Below are positions 8,749-16,963 of a stretch of DNA of 64,000 bases, in pieces. A program made the position numbers and the translations under genes. Origin of the DNA: Oscillospiraceae bacterium (GTDB taxonomy: Bacteria; Bacillota; Clostridia; Saccharofermentanales; Saccharofermentanaceae); NCBI GenBank assembly GCA_902780785.1, contig CACZGS010000006.1:1-64000 (forward strand), read 5' to 3'. Under the pieces are notes generated by a model, which was given only the letters and a program-made list of their open reading frames with translations, was not told the DNA's origin and searched no databases. Within the stretch, counting starts at the first letter, position 1; every line of letters starts with the position of its first letter.

Positions 8749-9486
8749 ATGGAATTCACGGTATGTCTTGCAGGGACAAACGTAGCGATAACAAGCATCT
8801 TTGACAAGGTGTACGAGCTATGTAGTGATTATCTGACTGATAAGCCTGCGGACATTACTGTGACGGTTACGCCTGAAGACATTTTGCATGAGAAGAGAAT
8901 AAACATTAGGGAAGCTCAGATAGAGAGCATTCCGATTGTAGATTACCATGACTCTTACCTTGAAACGCTTGCTGTGTACAGGAAAATAGCAACGAAGATG
9001 TTGGATTTCGATACTTTCCTGATGCACGGTGCAGTTGTTGCAGTTGGTGATAAGGCATGGTTATTTACAGCGCCTTCAGGAACAGGCAAGACTACACATA
9101 TTAATCTGTGGCTTGAGAATATTCCGGGAAGTTATGTTGTAAATGGTGACAAGCCGCTCATACATATAGGTGATGAGTGTACTGTATATGGTACTCCGTG
9201 GTCAGGCAAGGAGGGGATGAACCGCAATGTTGGTGTGAAACTCTGCGGTATCGTTTTCCTTAATCGTGGGAAAGATAACAGCATTGAACAGGTTCGCATG
9301 TCCCAGGTGCTTCCGGTACTTATTCAGCAGAGTTACCGTCCTGGTGATAAGGCAGGACTTGAGAAGACTTTGGCGCTTTTAAACCGTCTCGGACGGAAGA
9401 TCCCTATGTATCAGCTGTATTGCAATATGGATCCCGAAGCAGCATTAATTGCATATAATACTCTTAGTGGTGCAGATCATGAGTGA
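8749..9486 (+). CDS. HPr-kinase-like P-loop protein of the peptide cassette
   Basis: 245 residues. The core resembles the catalytic domain of HPr kinase/phosphorylase: MHGAVVAVGDKAWLF, then a Walker A loop APSGTGKT (108-115), NGDKP with Asp134 at the catalytic or Mg-binding position, and a GTPWSGKEGMN segment. The N-terminal domain differs from that of HPr kinase, and no HPr gene is near. Related kinases in some lasso-peptide clusters phosphorylate the peptide, so this may phosphorylate Ser or Thr of the upstream precursor. Homologues are easily mislabelled as PEP carboxykinase because of the shared P-loop fold. The next gene starts inside its stop region (8-base overlap). Confidence 0.75.
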   Translation: MEFTVCLAGTNVAITSIFDKVYELCSDYLTDKPADITVTVTPEDILHEKRINIREAQIESIPIVDYHDSYLETLAVYRKIATKMLDFDTFLMHGAVVAVGDKAWLFTAPSGTGKTTHINLWLENIPGSYVVNGDKPLIHIGDECTVYGTPWSGKEGMNRNVGVKLCGIVFLNRGKDNSIEQVRMSQVLPVLIQQSYRPGDKAGLEKTLALLNRLGRKIPMYQLYCNMDPEAALIAYNTLSGADHE

Positions 9487-11407
9487 GAATAACGATAAGA
9501 AGATTAAATACACCGGCATAAACAAGTTGTTCCGTAACGATAACATGCAGATACTGCATGACAGTATGCGTGACGGTACTATCAAAGAATTTATTGCTGA
9601 CTGGAAATGGATATTCAGCTTTTCCAAGAAATACCGCTGGATAGTCGTTTTCTATGCTTTAGTCGGTATCCTGAATTCGACCATGTCCATCGGAACTTCA
9701 TATGTTGGACGTATCATGATCAACATCATAGTGGAAAAGCAACAGGAAAAACTGTGGATACTGATCGCAGCCATGGTTGGAATGCTTATTCTTTCCCTTG
9801 TCTTTTCCAGCCTGAGCAGTTATATAAACGCGAGGATATCTATATACGTTAATAACGATATGCAGGCAAGTATCTTCGAACGGATCATGGATGCAAGATG
9901 GAAGGAATTAAGCAACTACCCAAGTGGAGATCTGCTTAACAGGTTCAACGGTGATGTTGGTACAATATCTTCCAATGCAATAAGCTGGATCCCGAATCTG
10001 CTAGTAAATATTTATACGTTCATAGTAACTCTTGTCGTATTGTGGAGAATGGATTTTGGAATGGCTCTTATAGCCTTTATATCCGCGCCGTTCCTGCTTG
10101 GATTAAGCAGATTTATCATGCGCAGGATGAAGGAATACCGCAAGCGGGTTTTGGAACTCAATTCACAGATGATGAGTTTTGAAGTCGAGACCTTCTATAA
10201 CTTCGAGATGATCAAGTCCTTTGGTATCTTCGGGTATTATTCGAGAAAACTTAAGAGTTGGCAGCAGAAGTATAAGAATTACAATCTCGATTACAACAAA
10301 TTCCAGATCAAATCCAATATTCTTCTGACTCTCGTGTCAACAATCGTCTCTTTTACGGCATTTGGTTATTGTCTCTATAGGTTATGGACCGGACAAATCC
10401 TGTATGGTGATATGACATTCTTCCTTCAGCAGAGGACAGCACTCTCTACAAGGTTCAATAACCTTGTCGGAACGATACCCGGAATGATCAATTCAGCTGT
10501 ATCTGCCCACAGAGTCAGGGAACTCATGGAACTTCCACGTGAAGAGCACGATCCTGACAGAGTTACTTACCTTGAGGAACGTACCGGTAAGGGTATTAAG
10601 GTCCATGTAAACGATGTGACGTTTGGCTATGACGAGCGTGCAAATGTATATGAACATTCTAATCTACAGGTTGCTTCAGGCGAGATGGTTGCTCTAATGG
10701 CTGAATCAGGCGGCGGTAAGACTACACTTATACGACTGTTGTTGGGAATGCTCGAGCCTGATAACGGTAAAGTTACTTTGCAGAGCGGTTCAGGTGAAGA
10801 ATTTCCCGTCAATTCAGATCTTCGAAAGTTCTTTGCTTATGTTCCTCAGGGCAATACCATGTTCTCCGGAACGATTGCCGAGAATATGCGTATGGTCAAC
10901 GAGGAAGCTACTGATGAAGATGTTATAAATGCATTGAAAACGGCATGTGCCTGGGATTTTGTTGAACACCTTCCTGAAGGTATCAATAGTAAGCTCGGCG
11001 AGCGTGGAAGGGGACTGTCTGAAGGTCAGGCTCAGAGAATATCCATAGCAAGAGCTTTACTCCGCAATGCGCCTATTTTATTGCTTGACGAGGCGACAAG
11101 TGCATTAGACCGTGATACCGAAGAGCAGGTTCTTCACAATGTCATGTCGAGTCACCCAGACAGACTGATAATCCTGTCTACGCACCGGCCGGCTGCACTT
11201 AAGCTTTGCAACCGAATATATAAGATCAGCGGGGGAAAGATCTCTGAGACCACAATTGAAGAGGCACTCGAGATGCAGAGCGTCTTAGCTGATAAAGATG
11301 CATCTTCTGTGCATGGTGTTAACTATGATAAACTTATGAAACCGATGGGACCTCAGGATAATAGTGAATCAGACGGAAATAATGAAGAAGGATGGTGGAA
11401 TTCCTAA
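9479..11407 (+). CDS. ABC exporter (fused membrane and ATPase domains) of the peptide cassette
   Basis: 642 residues: a cytoplasmic N-terminus of about 55 residues, six membrane segments, then an ATPase domain. Walker A is AESGGGKTT (about 408-416), the signature is LSEGQ rather than LSGGQ (about 513-517), and Walker B is LLLDEATSALD (about 535). No C39 peptidase domain precedes the membrane part, so leader removal must be done by another protein, plausibly the S26-like peptidase two genes upstream. Half-transporter expected to act as a homodimer exporting the mature peptide. The start at 9479 overlaps the kinase stop (ATGAGTGA). An in-frame start 30 bases earlier lacks support. Confidence 0.88.
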   Translation: MSENNDKKIKYTGINKLFRNDNMQILHDSMRDGTIKEFIADWKWIFSFSKKYRWIVVFYALVGILNSTMSIGTSYVGRIMINIIVEKQQEKLWILIAAMVGMLILSLVFSSLSSYINARISIYVNNDMQASIFERIMDARWKELSNYPSGDLLNRFNGDVGTISSNAISWIPNLLVNIYTFIVTLVVLWRMDFGMALIAFISAPFLLGLSRFIMRRMKEYRKRVLELNSQMMSFEVETFYNFEMIKSFGIFGYYSRKLKSWQQKYKNYNLDYNKFQIKSNILLTLVSTIVSFTAFGYCLYRLWTGQILYGDMTFFLQQRTALSTRFNNLVGTIPGMINSAVSAHRVRELMELPREEHDPDRVTYLEERTGKGIKVHVNDVTFGYDERANVYEHSNLQVASGEMVALMAESGGGKTTLIRLLLGMLEPDNGKVTLQSGSGEEFPVNSDLRKFFAYVPQGNTMFSGTIAENMRMVNEEATDEDVINALKTACAWDFVEHLPEGINSKLGERGRGLSEGQAQRISIARALLRNAPILLLDEATSALDRDTEEQVLHNVMSSHPDRLIILSTHRPAALKLCNRIYKISGGKISETTIEEALEMQSVLADKDASSVHGVNYDKLMKPMGPQDNSESDGNNEEGWWNS

Positions 11408-12462
11408 TGCGTGTTAATGATGAGATAATAGAATTCAATTTTACGGGATACCTTCGCCTTATCCTTATGCTGTTTGTGTGTTTCTGGGCCTTCGGTTGTC
11501 CTGAACCAACAGGAATCGTTACATCTTTAAGCGGATTCGCTATCCCCACTTTTTTTGTGCTCTCCGGTTATTATGTTCTTGATAACAAAAGGGACGTTAG
11601 GATGGAGAAGACAATCCGCAAGATAAAGAGAATGGCATTGTGTTTCGCGGCTGTTTTCCTGTTTTATGTGGCAATCAACGTGGTTTTGGTAGTCCTGCAT
11701 TTCATGAATTTCGCGTTCTCAAAGCGTATGCTGTTTGAGTTTATTGTGATGAATCTTTGGCCTTTCGAGGTAGGCAATAGTATCTGGTTCATTCAGGCTA
11801 TGCTCTATGCTTATATCATCATCTTCATCGCTGATAAGTTAAAACTGATGAAATATTACAAGATCTTCATGATTGTTCTTTTTGTGATAATGCTTCTTAC
11901 AGGCGAGTTCGCGGGGACCCTCCGCTTCAATATCTTCGGATATCCTTACGTTCCCGGAAACTGGCTTACAAGAGCGCTCCCGTATATTCTTCTCGGAAGA
12001 TTGTTGCGTGAGAAGAAGAGATCACTGATGAAGGTTCAATTCTGGAAATACCTGATTGCTTTTGTTGTAGGCGGAGGTCTCGTGCTTGCTGAAATATATA
12101 TCCTTGCTTGGACAGGCTGCCTCCGTTATGAGGGACATATGATCGGATACGGTATTATGGCTGTAGCTGTGTGTGGACTTGCAATCTCGATTCCAATTTA
12201 CACACCTAACCGTATTATTCATTTTGACTCCGCAATATCAGGGCTTATCTATGTGTTTATGAACCCGGTGTTCTACATACTCGCCATATCTCTTTCTGAC
12301 AGATATCCGAAATTCGTGGGATTATTAGGCGGATTATCAGCTTTCCTTATCAGCTTTGGTCTTGCTATGATTATATGCGGCACCTTACCTGGAAGGGCGT
12401 TCTTCACCAACTGGGATATGCGACTGGCAGACGCCGTTGAAGTGGATGATGAGGACTTTTAA
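11407..12462 (+). CDS. Acyltransferase-3-like polytopic membrane protein
   Basis: 351 residues with about ten membrane segments. The N-terminal region fits the acyltransferase-3 family (YLRLILMLFV, then IPTFFVLSGYYVL resembling the usual FFxLSGF motif). However, the position that normally holds the catalytic His at the end of the first segment appears to be Ala (VCFWAFG). It may therefore not transfer acyl groups, or may use another residue. The start overlaps the ABC stop as TAATG, so it belongs to the same operon. A terminator follows. Possible roles are acylation of the exported product, self-protection or a transport function; none can be decided from sequence. Confidence 0.7.
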   Translation: MRVNDEIIEFNFTGYLRLILMLFVCFWAFGCPEPTGIVTSLSGFAIPTFFVLSGYYVLDNKRDVRMEKTIRKIKRMALCFAAVFLFYVAINVVLVVLHFMNFAFSKRMLFEFIVMNLWPFEVGNSIWFIQAMLYAYIIIFIADKLKLMKYYKIFMIVLFVIMLLTGEFAGTLRFNIFGYPYVPGNWLTRALPYILLGRLLREKKRSLMKVQFWKYLIAFVVGGGLVLAEIYILAWTGCLRYEGHMIGYGIMAVAVCGLAISIPIYTPNRIIHFDSAISGLIYVFMNPVFYILAISLSDRYPKFVGLLGGLSAFLISFGLAMIICGTLPGRAFFTNWDMRLADAVEVDDEDF

Positions 12463-12501
12463 GAGAACGGGAATTGTCCTTGAATAATAATGTTTGCAAT
12501 T

Positions 12502-12536
12502 ACGCCTGAAGTTAACAGCTTCAGGCGTTGTTTTTA
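12502..12536 (+). terminator. Terminator of the RiPP-like operon
   Basis: ACGCCTGAAG pairs perfectly with CTTCAGGCGT over a seven-base loop and is followed by a T-rich tract. Confidence 0.85.
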
Positions 12537-13021
12537 TTTGTTTTTAGATACTGTTTGTGTGCAAAAATCAATATACAAAAATTGCTATTTGGATATCTTT
12601 GTCAAAAAGCCTTGTCAAGTGGTATTTTCGATTTTTTGGTGTTTTTCTCTCGTGGACACTATGCAGCGAACAAAGGTTCAAAAAGCCTGCAAATGCCTTA
12701 TTTTATTGAGCTACAGACTTTTACCGACATCTTGTAACTGTTTTGTAAGGAAACGGTAACAAAATGTCAAATTCAATAGATATAAGGGTTTCAGGTACTT
12801 TTGGAATCAAAGTATTTGTTTTTGTAGTTATAAACAAAGTTTTGAACATTATGAACATTTTTGTAGATTTTAAAACCGCGGTTTTTACATTCTAAAAAGC
12901 AAAACATGTTTCTTTTTTTGCTAAGTTTCAAGGAATCCTTGACAGCTCGAAACTGTTAAGCAACTTAATGTTTTATTTGTTATAATCATTTCCTAAAGAA
13001 TAATAATTATAGGGGGATATT
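12537..13021 (+). promoter_or_regulatory. Long AT-rich leader region of proA
   Basis: About 485 bases without a credible gene. It holds an extended -10 TGtTATAAT (12978-12986) about 35 bases before proA. It also holds a perfect 14-bp palindrome AAAACCGCGGTTTT (12872-12885), repeated GAACATT words just upstream of it, and a 13-mer ACATCTTGTAACT (12727-12739) that also occurs in the promoter of the RiPP-like cassette. I see no T-box or riboswitch core. Confidence 0.5.
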
Positions 13022-14302
13022 ATGTCTGAACTCCATGATATTGCCAAGGCTGCAAGAGAAGCTTCCTACATCATGGCTTCATTAGGAAGCGATGTTAAGA
13101 ATAAGGCGCTCGCAAATGTAGCTTCCTGTCTTAATGAATCCAAAGATGAGGTTTTCGCTGCCAACAAGACAGATCTTGAAGAGGCTGAGAAGGCAAATCT
13201 TGAGACACCGCTCATCAAGAGACTTAAGTTCAATGAAGATAAGCTTAATGACGTTGTCTCCGGAATCGAGAGCCTTATCGATCTCAATGATCCTGTAGGA
13301 AAGGTTACTTTGAGGACCACATTGGATGACGGTCTTGAACTTACGAGAGTTACATGCCCGATCGGCGTAATCGGCGTTATCTTCGAGAGCAGACCTGACG
13401 CGCTTGTCCAGATCGCATCCCTCTGCATTAAGAGCGGAAACGCTGTTTTCCTTAAGGGCGGTTCTGAGGCGATCAATACAAATAAGGCTCTGGCTTCAGT
13501 TATCAGCAAGGCCGGTATCGAGGCAGGTCTCCCTGAAGGCTGGCTCAATCTCTTGACGCTCCGTTCTGAGATCGCAGACATGTTAAAGCTCGACGAATAT
13601 ATCGACCTCATCATTCCGAGAGGCTCTAATGCGTTTGTCCAGTACATCATGCAGAATACGAATATCGCAGTGCTTGGCCACGCTGACGGCGTATGCCACA
13701 CATATATCGATGCTGATGCAGATCCTTCGACAGCTCTTAAGGTCGCTATCGACGCTAAGACACAGTATGTATCGGTATGCAACGCTACGGAGACATTCCT
13801 TGTAAATGAGGAACTGAAGGACATGTTCCTGCCTAAGTTCATTAAGACTCTTCAGGAAGCAGGCGTTGAAGTATTCGGTGATGACTATGTTGCTGAGAAG
13901 TTCGGCGTCGAAAAGGCTGAGGAATGGCATCACGAGTATCTTGCAATGAAGTGTTCCGTCAAGATCGTTAAGGACGTTGACGAAGCTATCGCTCATATCA
14001 ACCATTACGGTTCCGGCCACACAGATGCGATCATTACGGAGAACAAGGCTGCGGCTGAGCGCTTCATGACAATGGTCGATTCCGGAAGCGTTCTGGTTAA
14101 CTGCTCTACGAGATTTGCGGACGGTTTCCGTTACGGTTTCGGAGCTGAGGTAGGCATCGCCACATCCAAGATCCACGCAAGAGGCCCTGTAGGCCTTGAA
14201 GGACTTGTTTCTTATAAGTACCGTCTCGTAGGCAACGGTGACATCGTAGGCCCTTACTGTGACGGCACAAAGAAGTTCAAGCACATCCATCACGAGATTT
14301 AA
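13022..14302 (+). CDS. proA: Glutamate-5-semialdehyde dehydrogenase (gamma-glutamyl phosphate reductase)
   Basis: 426 residues, the usual ProA length. It contains IGVIFESRPDALVQIA and LKGGSEAINTN in the NADPH-binding part, and VCNATETFLV with the catalytic Cys. It reduces gamma-glutamyl phosphate to glutamate semialdehyde in proline synthesis. No proB is adjacent. rpiB follows after 21 bases, with its own ribosome site, and the pair ends at a shared terminator. Confidence 0.95.
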   Translation: MSELHDIAKAAREASYIMASLGSDVKNKALANVASCLNESKDEVFAANKTDLEEAEKANLETPLIKRLKFNEDKLNDVVSGIESLIDLNDPVGKVTLRTTLDDGLELTRVTCPIGVIGVIFESRPDALVQIASLCIKSGNAVFLKGGSEAINTNKALASVISKAGIEAGLPEGWLNLLTLRSEIADMLKLDEYIDLIIPRGSNAFVQYIMQNTNIAVLGHADGVCHTYIDADADPSTALKVAIDAKTQYVSVCNATETFLVNEELKDMFLPKFIKTLQEAGVEVFGDDYVAEKFGVEKAEEWHHEYLAMKCSVKIVKDVDEAIAHINHYGSGHTDAIITENKAAAERFMTMVDSGSVLVNCSTRFADGFRYGFGAEVGIATSKIHARGPVGLEGLVSYKYRLVGNGDIVGPYCDGTKKFKHIHHEI

Positions 14303-14323
14303 TTAAGGAAAGAGGCAATACAT

Positions 14324-14776
14324 ATGGTAGTTTCAATCGCATCAGATCACGCAGGTTACGAATTAAGACAGAAGGTAAGGAAGTACCTTGAGGAGAAGGG
14401 CTTTGAGGTCCTCGACGGCGGCGCTCCCAATGGAACAGATTCTTATTCTTACGTTGACGCAGGCATCAAGGTTGCTGAAGACGTAACAAGCGGCAAGGCT
14501 GAAAGAGGTATCGCAATTTGCGGTACCGGTATCGGAATCTCTCTTGTCTGCAACAAGTACAAGGGGATCAGATGCGCTCTCTGCACCAATGAGTTCATGG
14601 CAAAGATGTGCAGACAGCATAACGACGCACAGATCCTTGCATTCGGTGAGCGTGTTGTCGGATTGGGCGTAGCTCTCGGTATGATCGACGCTTTCTTCGA
14701 AGAAGAATTCGCCGGCGGACGCCATGCAACACGTGTAAACGGTATCAAAGAGATCGAGGAGAAACATTTTAAGTAA
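14324..14776 (+). CDS. rpiB: Ribose-5-phosphate isomerase B
   Basis: 150 residues. The N-terminal IASDHAGYELR supplies the phosphate- and substrate-binding Asp/His. The loop ICGTGIGISLVCNKY contains the catalytic Cys, and the MCRQHNDAQIL segment follows. It interconverts ribose 5-phosphate and ribulose 5-phosphate in the pentose phosphate pathway. RpiB and lactose-operon LacAB proteins are related; the standalone context next to proA favours RpiB. Confidence 0.93.
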   Translation: MVVSIASDHAGYELRQKVRKYLEEKGFEVLDGGAPNGTDSYSYVDAGIKVAEDVTSGKAERGIAICGTGIGISLVCNKYKGIRCALCTNEFMAKMCRQHNDAQILAFGERVVGLGVALGMIDAFFEEEFAGGRHATRVNGIKEIEEKHFK

Positions 14777-14839
14777 GTTTTTGATAACGTTTTTTGACTA
14801 TACGGCATAGTCATTTGTTCAATTATATTTGAGTAATGT

Positions 14840-14870
14840 AAAAGGCTTCGGGTTTACCGGAGCCTTTATT
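14840..14870 (+). terminator. Terminator of proA-rpiB
   Basis: AAAGGCTTCGG pairs with CCGGAGCCTTT over a GTTTA loop. A smaller hairpin (TGACTAT/ATAGTCA, 14795-14813) lies between it and the rpiB stop. The remaining 230 bases up to the ammonium transporter show no gene. Confidence 0.8.
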
Positions 14871-15098
14871 ATTCGCGAAAATGCCTAAAACAATGGGTTT
14901 GTGGCGTTTTTGGGCATTTGGGACTGAAGTGCTAAATATCAAATCATATCTAAAAGGTATAGTTATGCTCAAACTATTCGTATTTTATTTGTTACAGGGT
15001 TAACGCTACAATTGCACTTGAAATCAAATAACGATATCCAAAAAGCATTGAGACATAATATCAATACCTTTCGGAAATGGTTTGAAGGAGGAGAGTTT

Positions 15099-16868
15099 AT
15101 GGACACTAATTTAATCAGCAGCTTGATTGATGAGAAAGTCTTTGGCGTCTGGTTCCTGATCGGCGCGGCATTGGTTTTCTGGATGCAGGCTGGATTCGCG
15201 ATGGTAGAGTGCGGCTTCGCGAGAGCGAAGAACGCCGGCAATATCATCATGAAGAACCTGATGGATTTCTGTATCGGTACAGTAGTATTTATCGCAATCG
15301 GTTTCGGTTTGTTCCTCGGCGAAGATATGCTTATGGGATTTATGGGTAAGCCGAACATCGATATCTTCACAAATTACGCAAGCTTTGACTGGTCAAACTT
15401 CGTATTCAACCTTGTATTCTGTGCCACAACAGCAACGATCGTATCAGGTGCTATGGCAGAGAGAACAAGATTCTTATCTTACTGCGTATATTCCGCAGTT
15501 ATCTCAGCAGTCATCTATCCTATTGAAGCTCACTGGACATGGGGCGGCGGCTGGCTCGCATCAATGGGATTCCACGATTTCGCAGGTTCTAACTGCATCC
15601 ACATGGTAGGTGGTATCTCAGCATTGATCGGTGCAGCTATTCTTGGACCCCGTATCGGTAAGTTCGTAAAAGATAAGAAGGGTAAGGTTACAAAGGTTAA
15701 CGCTTTCCCCGGCCACAATATCCCTATGGGTGCTTTGGGTGTATTCATCCTCTGGCTCGGTTGGTACGGATTCAACGGTGCTGCCTGCACAGATATGGCT
15801 CAGCTCGGTTCCGTTTTCGTAACAACAACAATCGCTCCTGCGGTCGCAACAGTTGTCTGCATGATCTTCACATGGATCAAGTATGGTAAGCCTGATGTTT
15901 CTATGTGCTTGAACGCTTCCCTCGCAGGACTCGTTGCAATCACAGCTCCTTGTGACGTAACAGACGCTCTCGGCGCAACGATCATCGGTGCTGTCTCCGG
16001 CGTACTCGTAGTATTCGGCGTATGGTTCCTTGATAATGTAATCAGAGTTGACGACCCTGTCGGTGCAGTTGCAGTTCATATGTTCAACGGTATCTGGGGT
16101 ACGATCGCAGTAGGCCTTTTCGCTACAAACACAGCTCCTGCTTACTCTATCGCAGATAGCGCAGGCAATGAGATGGTTGGTCTCTTCTATGGCGGCGGCT
16201 TCAAGCTCCTCGGAATCCAGCTCTTAGGTATGGGCGCTACAGCAGCTTGGACAGCAATCACTATTACAATTACATTCTTCATCATCAAGGCTATCTTCGG
16301 CTTAAGAGCATCTGAGGAAGAAGAGCTCACAGGTCTTGACGTTACAGAGCACGGTCTTGCAAGTGCTTACTCCGGCTTCTCCCTCATGGACGTTTCAGGC
16401 GCTATGATGGAAGAGAACGAGAACACAGACCTCGGTACACCTGAATATGCTGAGGCTTCTGAGGCTCAGAAGAATGCGGCAGTCAAGGTTGCAGTTGCTC
16501 CTGAGATCGACACAGGTATGCATAAGGTCGTAATCATCGCTAAGCTTTCACGTTACGACAAGCTCAGAAAGGCAATGAACGATCTCGGTGTAACCGGTAT
16601 GACAGTAACACAGGTTATGGGCTGCGGCATCCAGAAGGGTGCAGGCGAGAAGTACAGAGGTGTCGAGGTAGATGCTACGCTCCTGCCTAAGATCAAGGTC
16701 GAAGTAGTTGTTTCCAAGATCCCTGTAGATAAGGTAATCGAAAAGGCAAAGGAAGTTCTTTATACAGGTCATATCGGTGACGGCAAGATCTTCGTATACA
16801 ACGTAGGCAAGGTCGTTAAGATCCGTACCGGTGAAGAAAACTACGCTGCTTTGCAGGACGTAGAGTAA
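15099..16868 (+). CDS. Ammonium transporter fused to a C-terminal PII signalling domain
   Basis: 589 residues. Residues 1 to about 430 are an Amt/Rh channel with eleven membrane segments. It carries both conserved pore histidines in AGSNCIHMVGG and AVHMFNGIWG. After a linker of about 45 residues, residues 475-589 form a PII (GlnB/GlnK) domain with TGMTVTQVMG, a T-loop and TGHIGDGKIFV. In this PII the uridylylation Tyr51 equivalent is Val (residue 524, YRGVEV), so control is probably by nucleotides and 2-oxoglutarate only. In family terms PII binds and closes Amt; here gate and regulator are one chain. The start at 15099 has GGAGGAG upstream; an earlier in-frame start lacks one. Single gene with terminator. 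Confidence 0.92.
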   Translation: MDTNLISSLIDEKVFGVWFLIGAALVFWMQAGFAMVECGFARAKNAGNIIMKNLMDFCIGTVVFIAIGFGLFLGEDMLMGFMGKPNIDIFTNYASFDWSNFVFNLVFCATTATIVSGAMAERTRFLSYCVYSAVISAVIYPIEAHWTWGGGWLASMGFHDFAGSNCIHMVGGISALIGAAILGPRIGKFVKDKKGKVTKVNAFPGHNIPMGALGVFILWLGWYGFNGAACTDMAQLGSVFVTTTIAPAVATVVCMIFTWIKYGKPDVSMCLNASLAGLVAITAPCDVTDALGATIIGAVSGVLVVFGVWFLDNVIRVDDPVGAVAVHMFNGIWGTIAVGLFATNTAPAYSIADSAGNEMVGLFYGGGFKLLGIQLLGMGATAAWTAITITITFFIIKAIFGLRASEEEELTGLDVTEHGLASAYSGFSLMDVSGAMMEENENTDLGTPEYAEASEAQKNAAVKVAVAPEIDTGMHKVVIIAKLSRYDKLRKAMNDLGVTGMTVTQVMGCGIQKGAGEKYRGVEVDATLLPKIKVEVVVSKIPVDKVIEKAKEVLYTGHIGDGKIFVYNVGKVVKIRTGEENYAALQDVE

Positions 16869-16909
16869 ACAAAAAGAGATTTTTGATTCTCATATTCAAC
16901 CCAACTGTA

Positions 16910-16946
16910 GTATCCCCGGAGTATAATTGCTCCGGGGAATACTTTT
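16910..16946 (+). terminator. Terminator after the Amt-PII gene
   Basis: GTATCCCCGGAG and CTCCGGGGAATAC form a long stem with one mismatch, followed by TTTT. Confidence 0.85.
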
Positions 16947-16963
16947 AGAAAGACGGAATTATC

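Noticed and set aside
7965..8807. 280-codon minus-strand ORF across the PqqD and peptidase genes
   Set aside because: It runs through a terminator hairpin and opposite three well-supported coupled genes; the composition is Ser/Ile/Arg-rich as in antisense readings.
8749..9486. PEP carboxykinase
   Set aside because: The P-loop fold is shared, but the protein is only 245 residues and lacks the PEPCK substrate motifs.
7480..12536. Lasso peptide cluster
   Set aside because: The PqqD-like, kinase-like and exporter genes invite this, but no macrolactam synthetase (asparagine-synthetase-like) or transglutaminase-like protease is present and the precursor is too long.
12490..12759. ORFs of 69-89 codons in the proA leader
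   Set aside because: They start inside or just after the operon terminator, have no ribosome site, are full of Cys/Phe from AT-rich sequence and overlap each other in different frames.
13066..14293. Long minus-strand ORFs (236-258 codons) opposite proA
   Set aside because: They are antisense to a clear, complete proA; the length comes from its codon bias. No ribosome site or domain.
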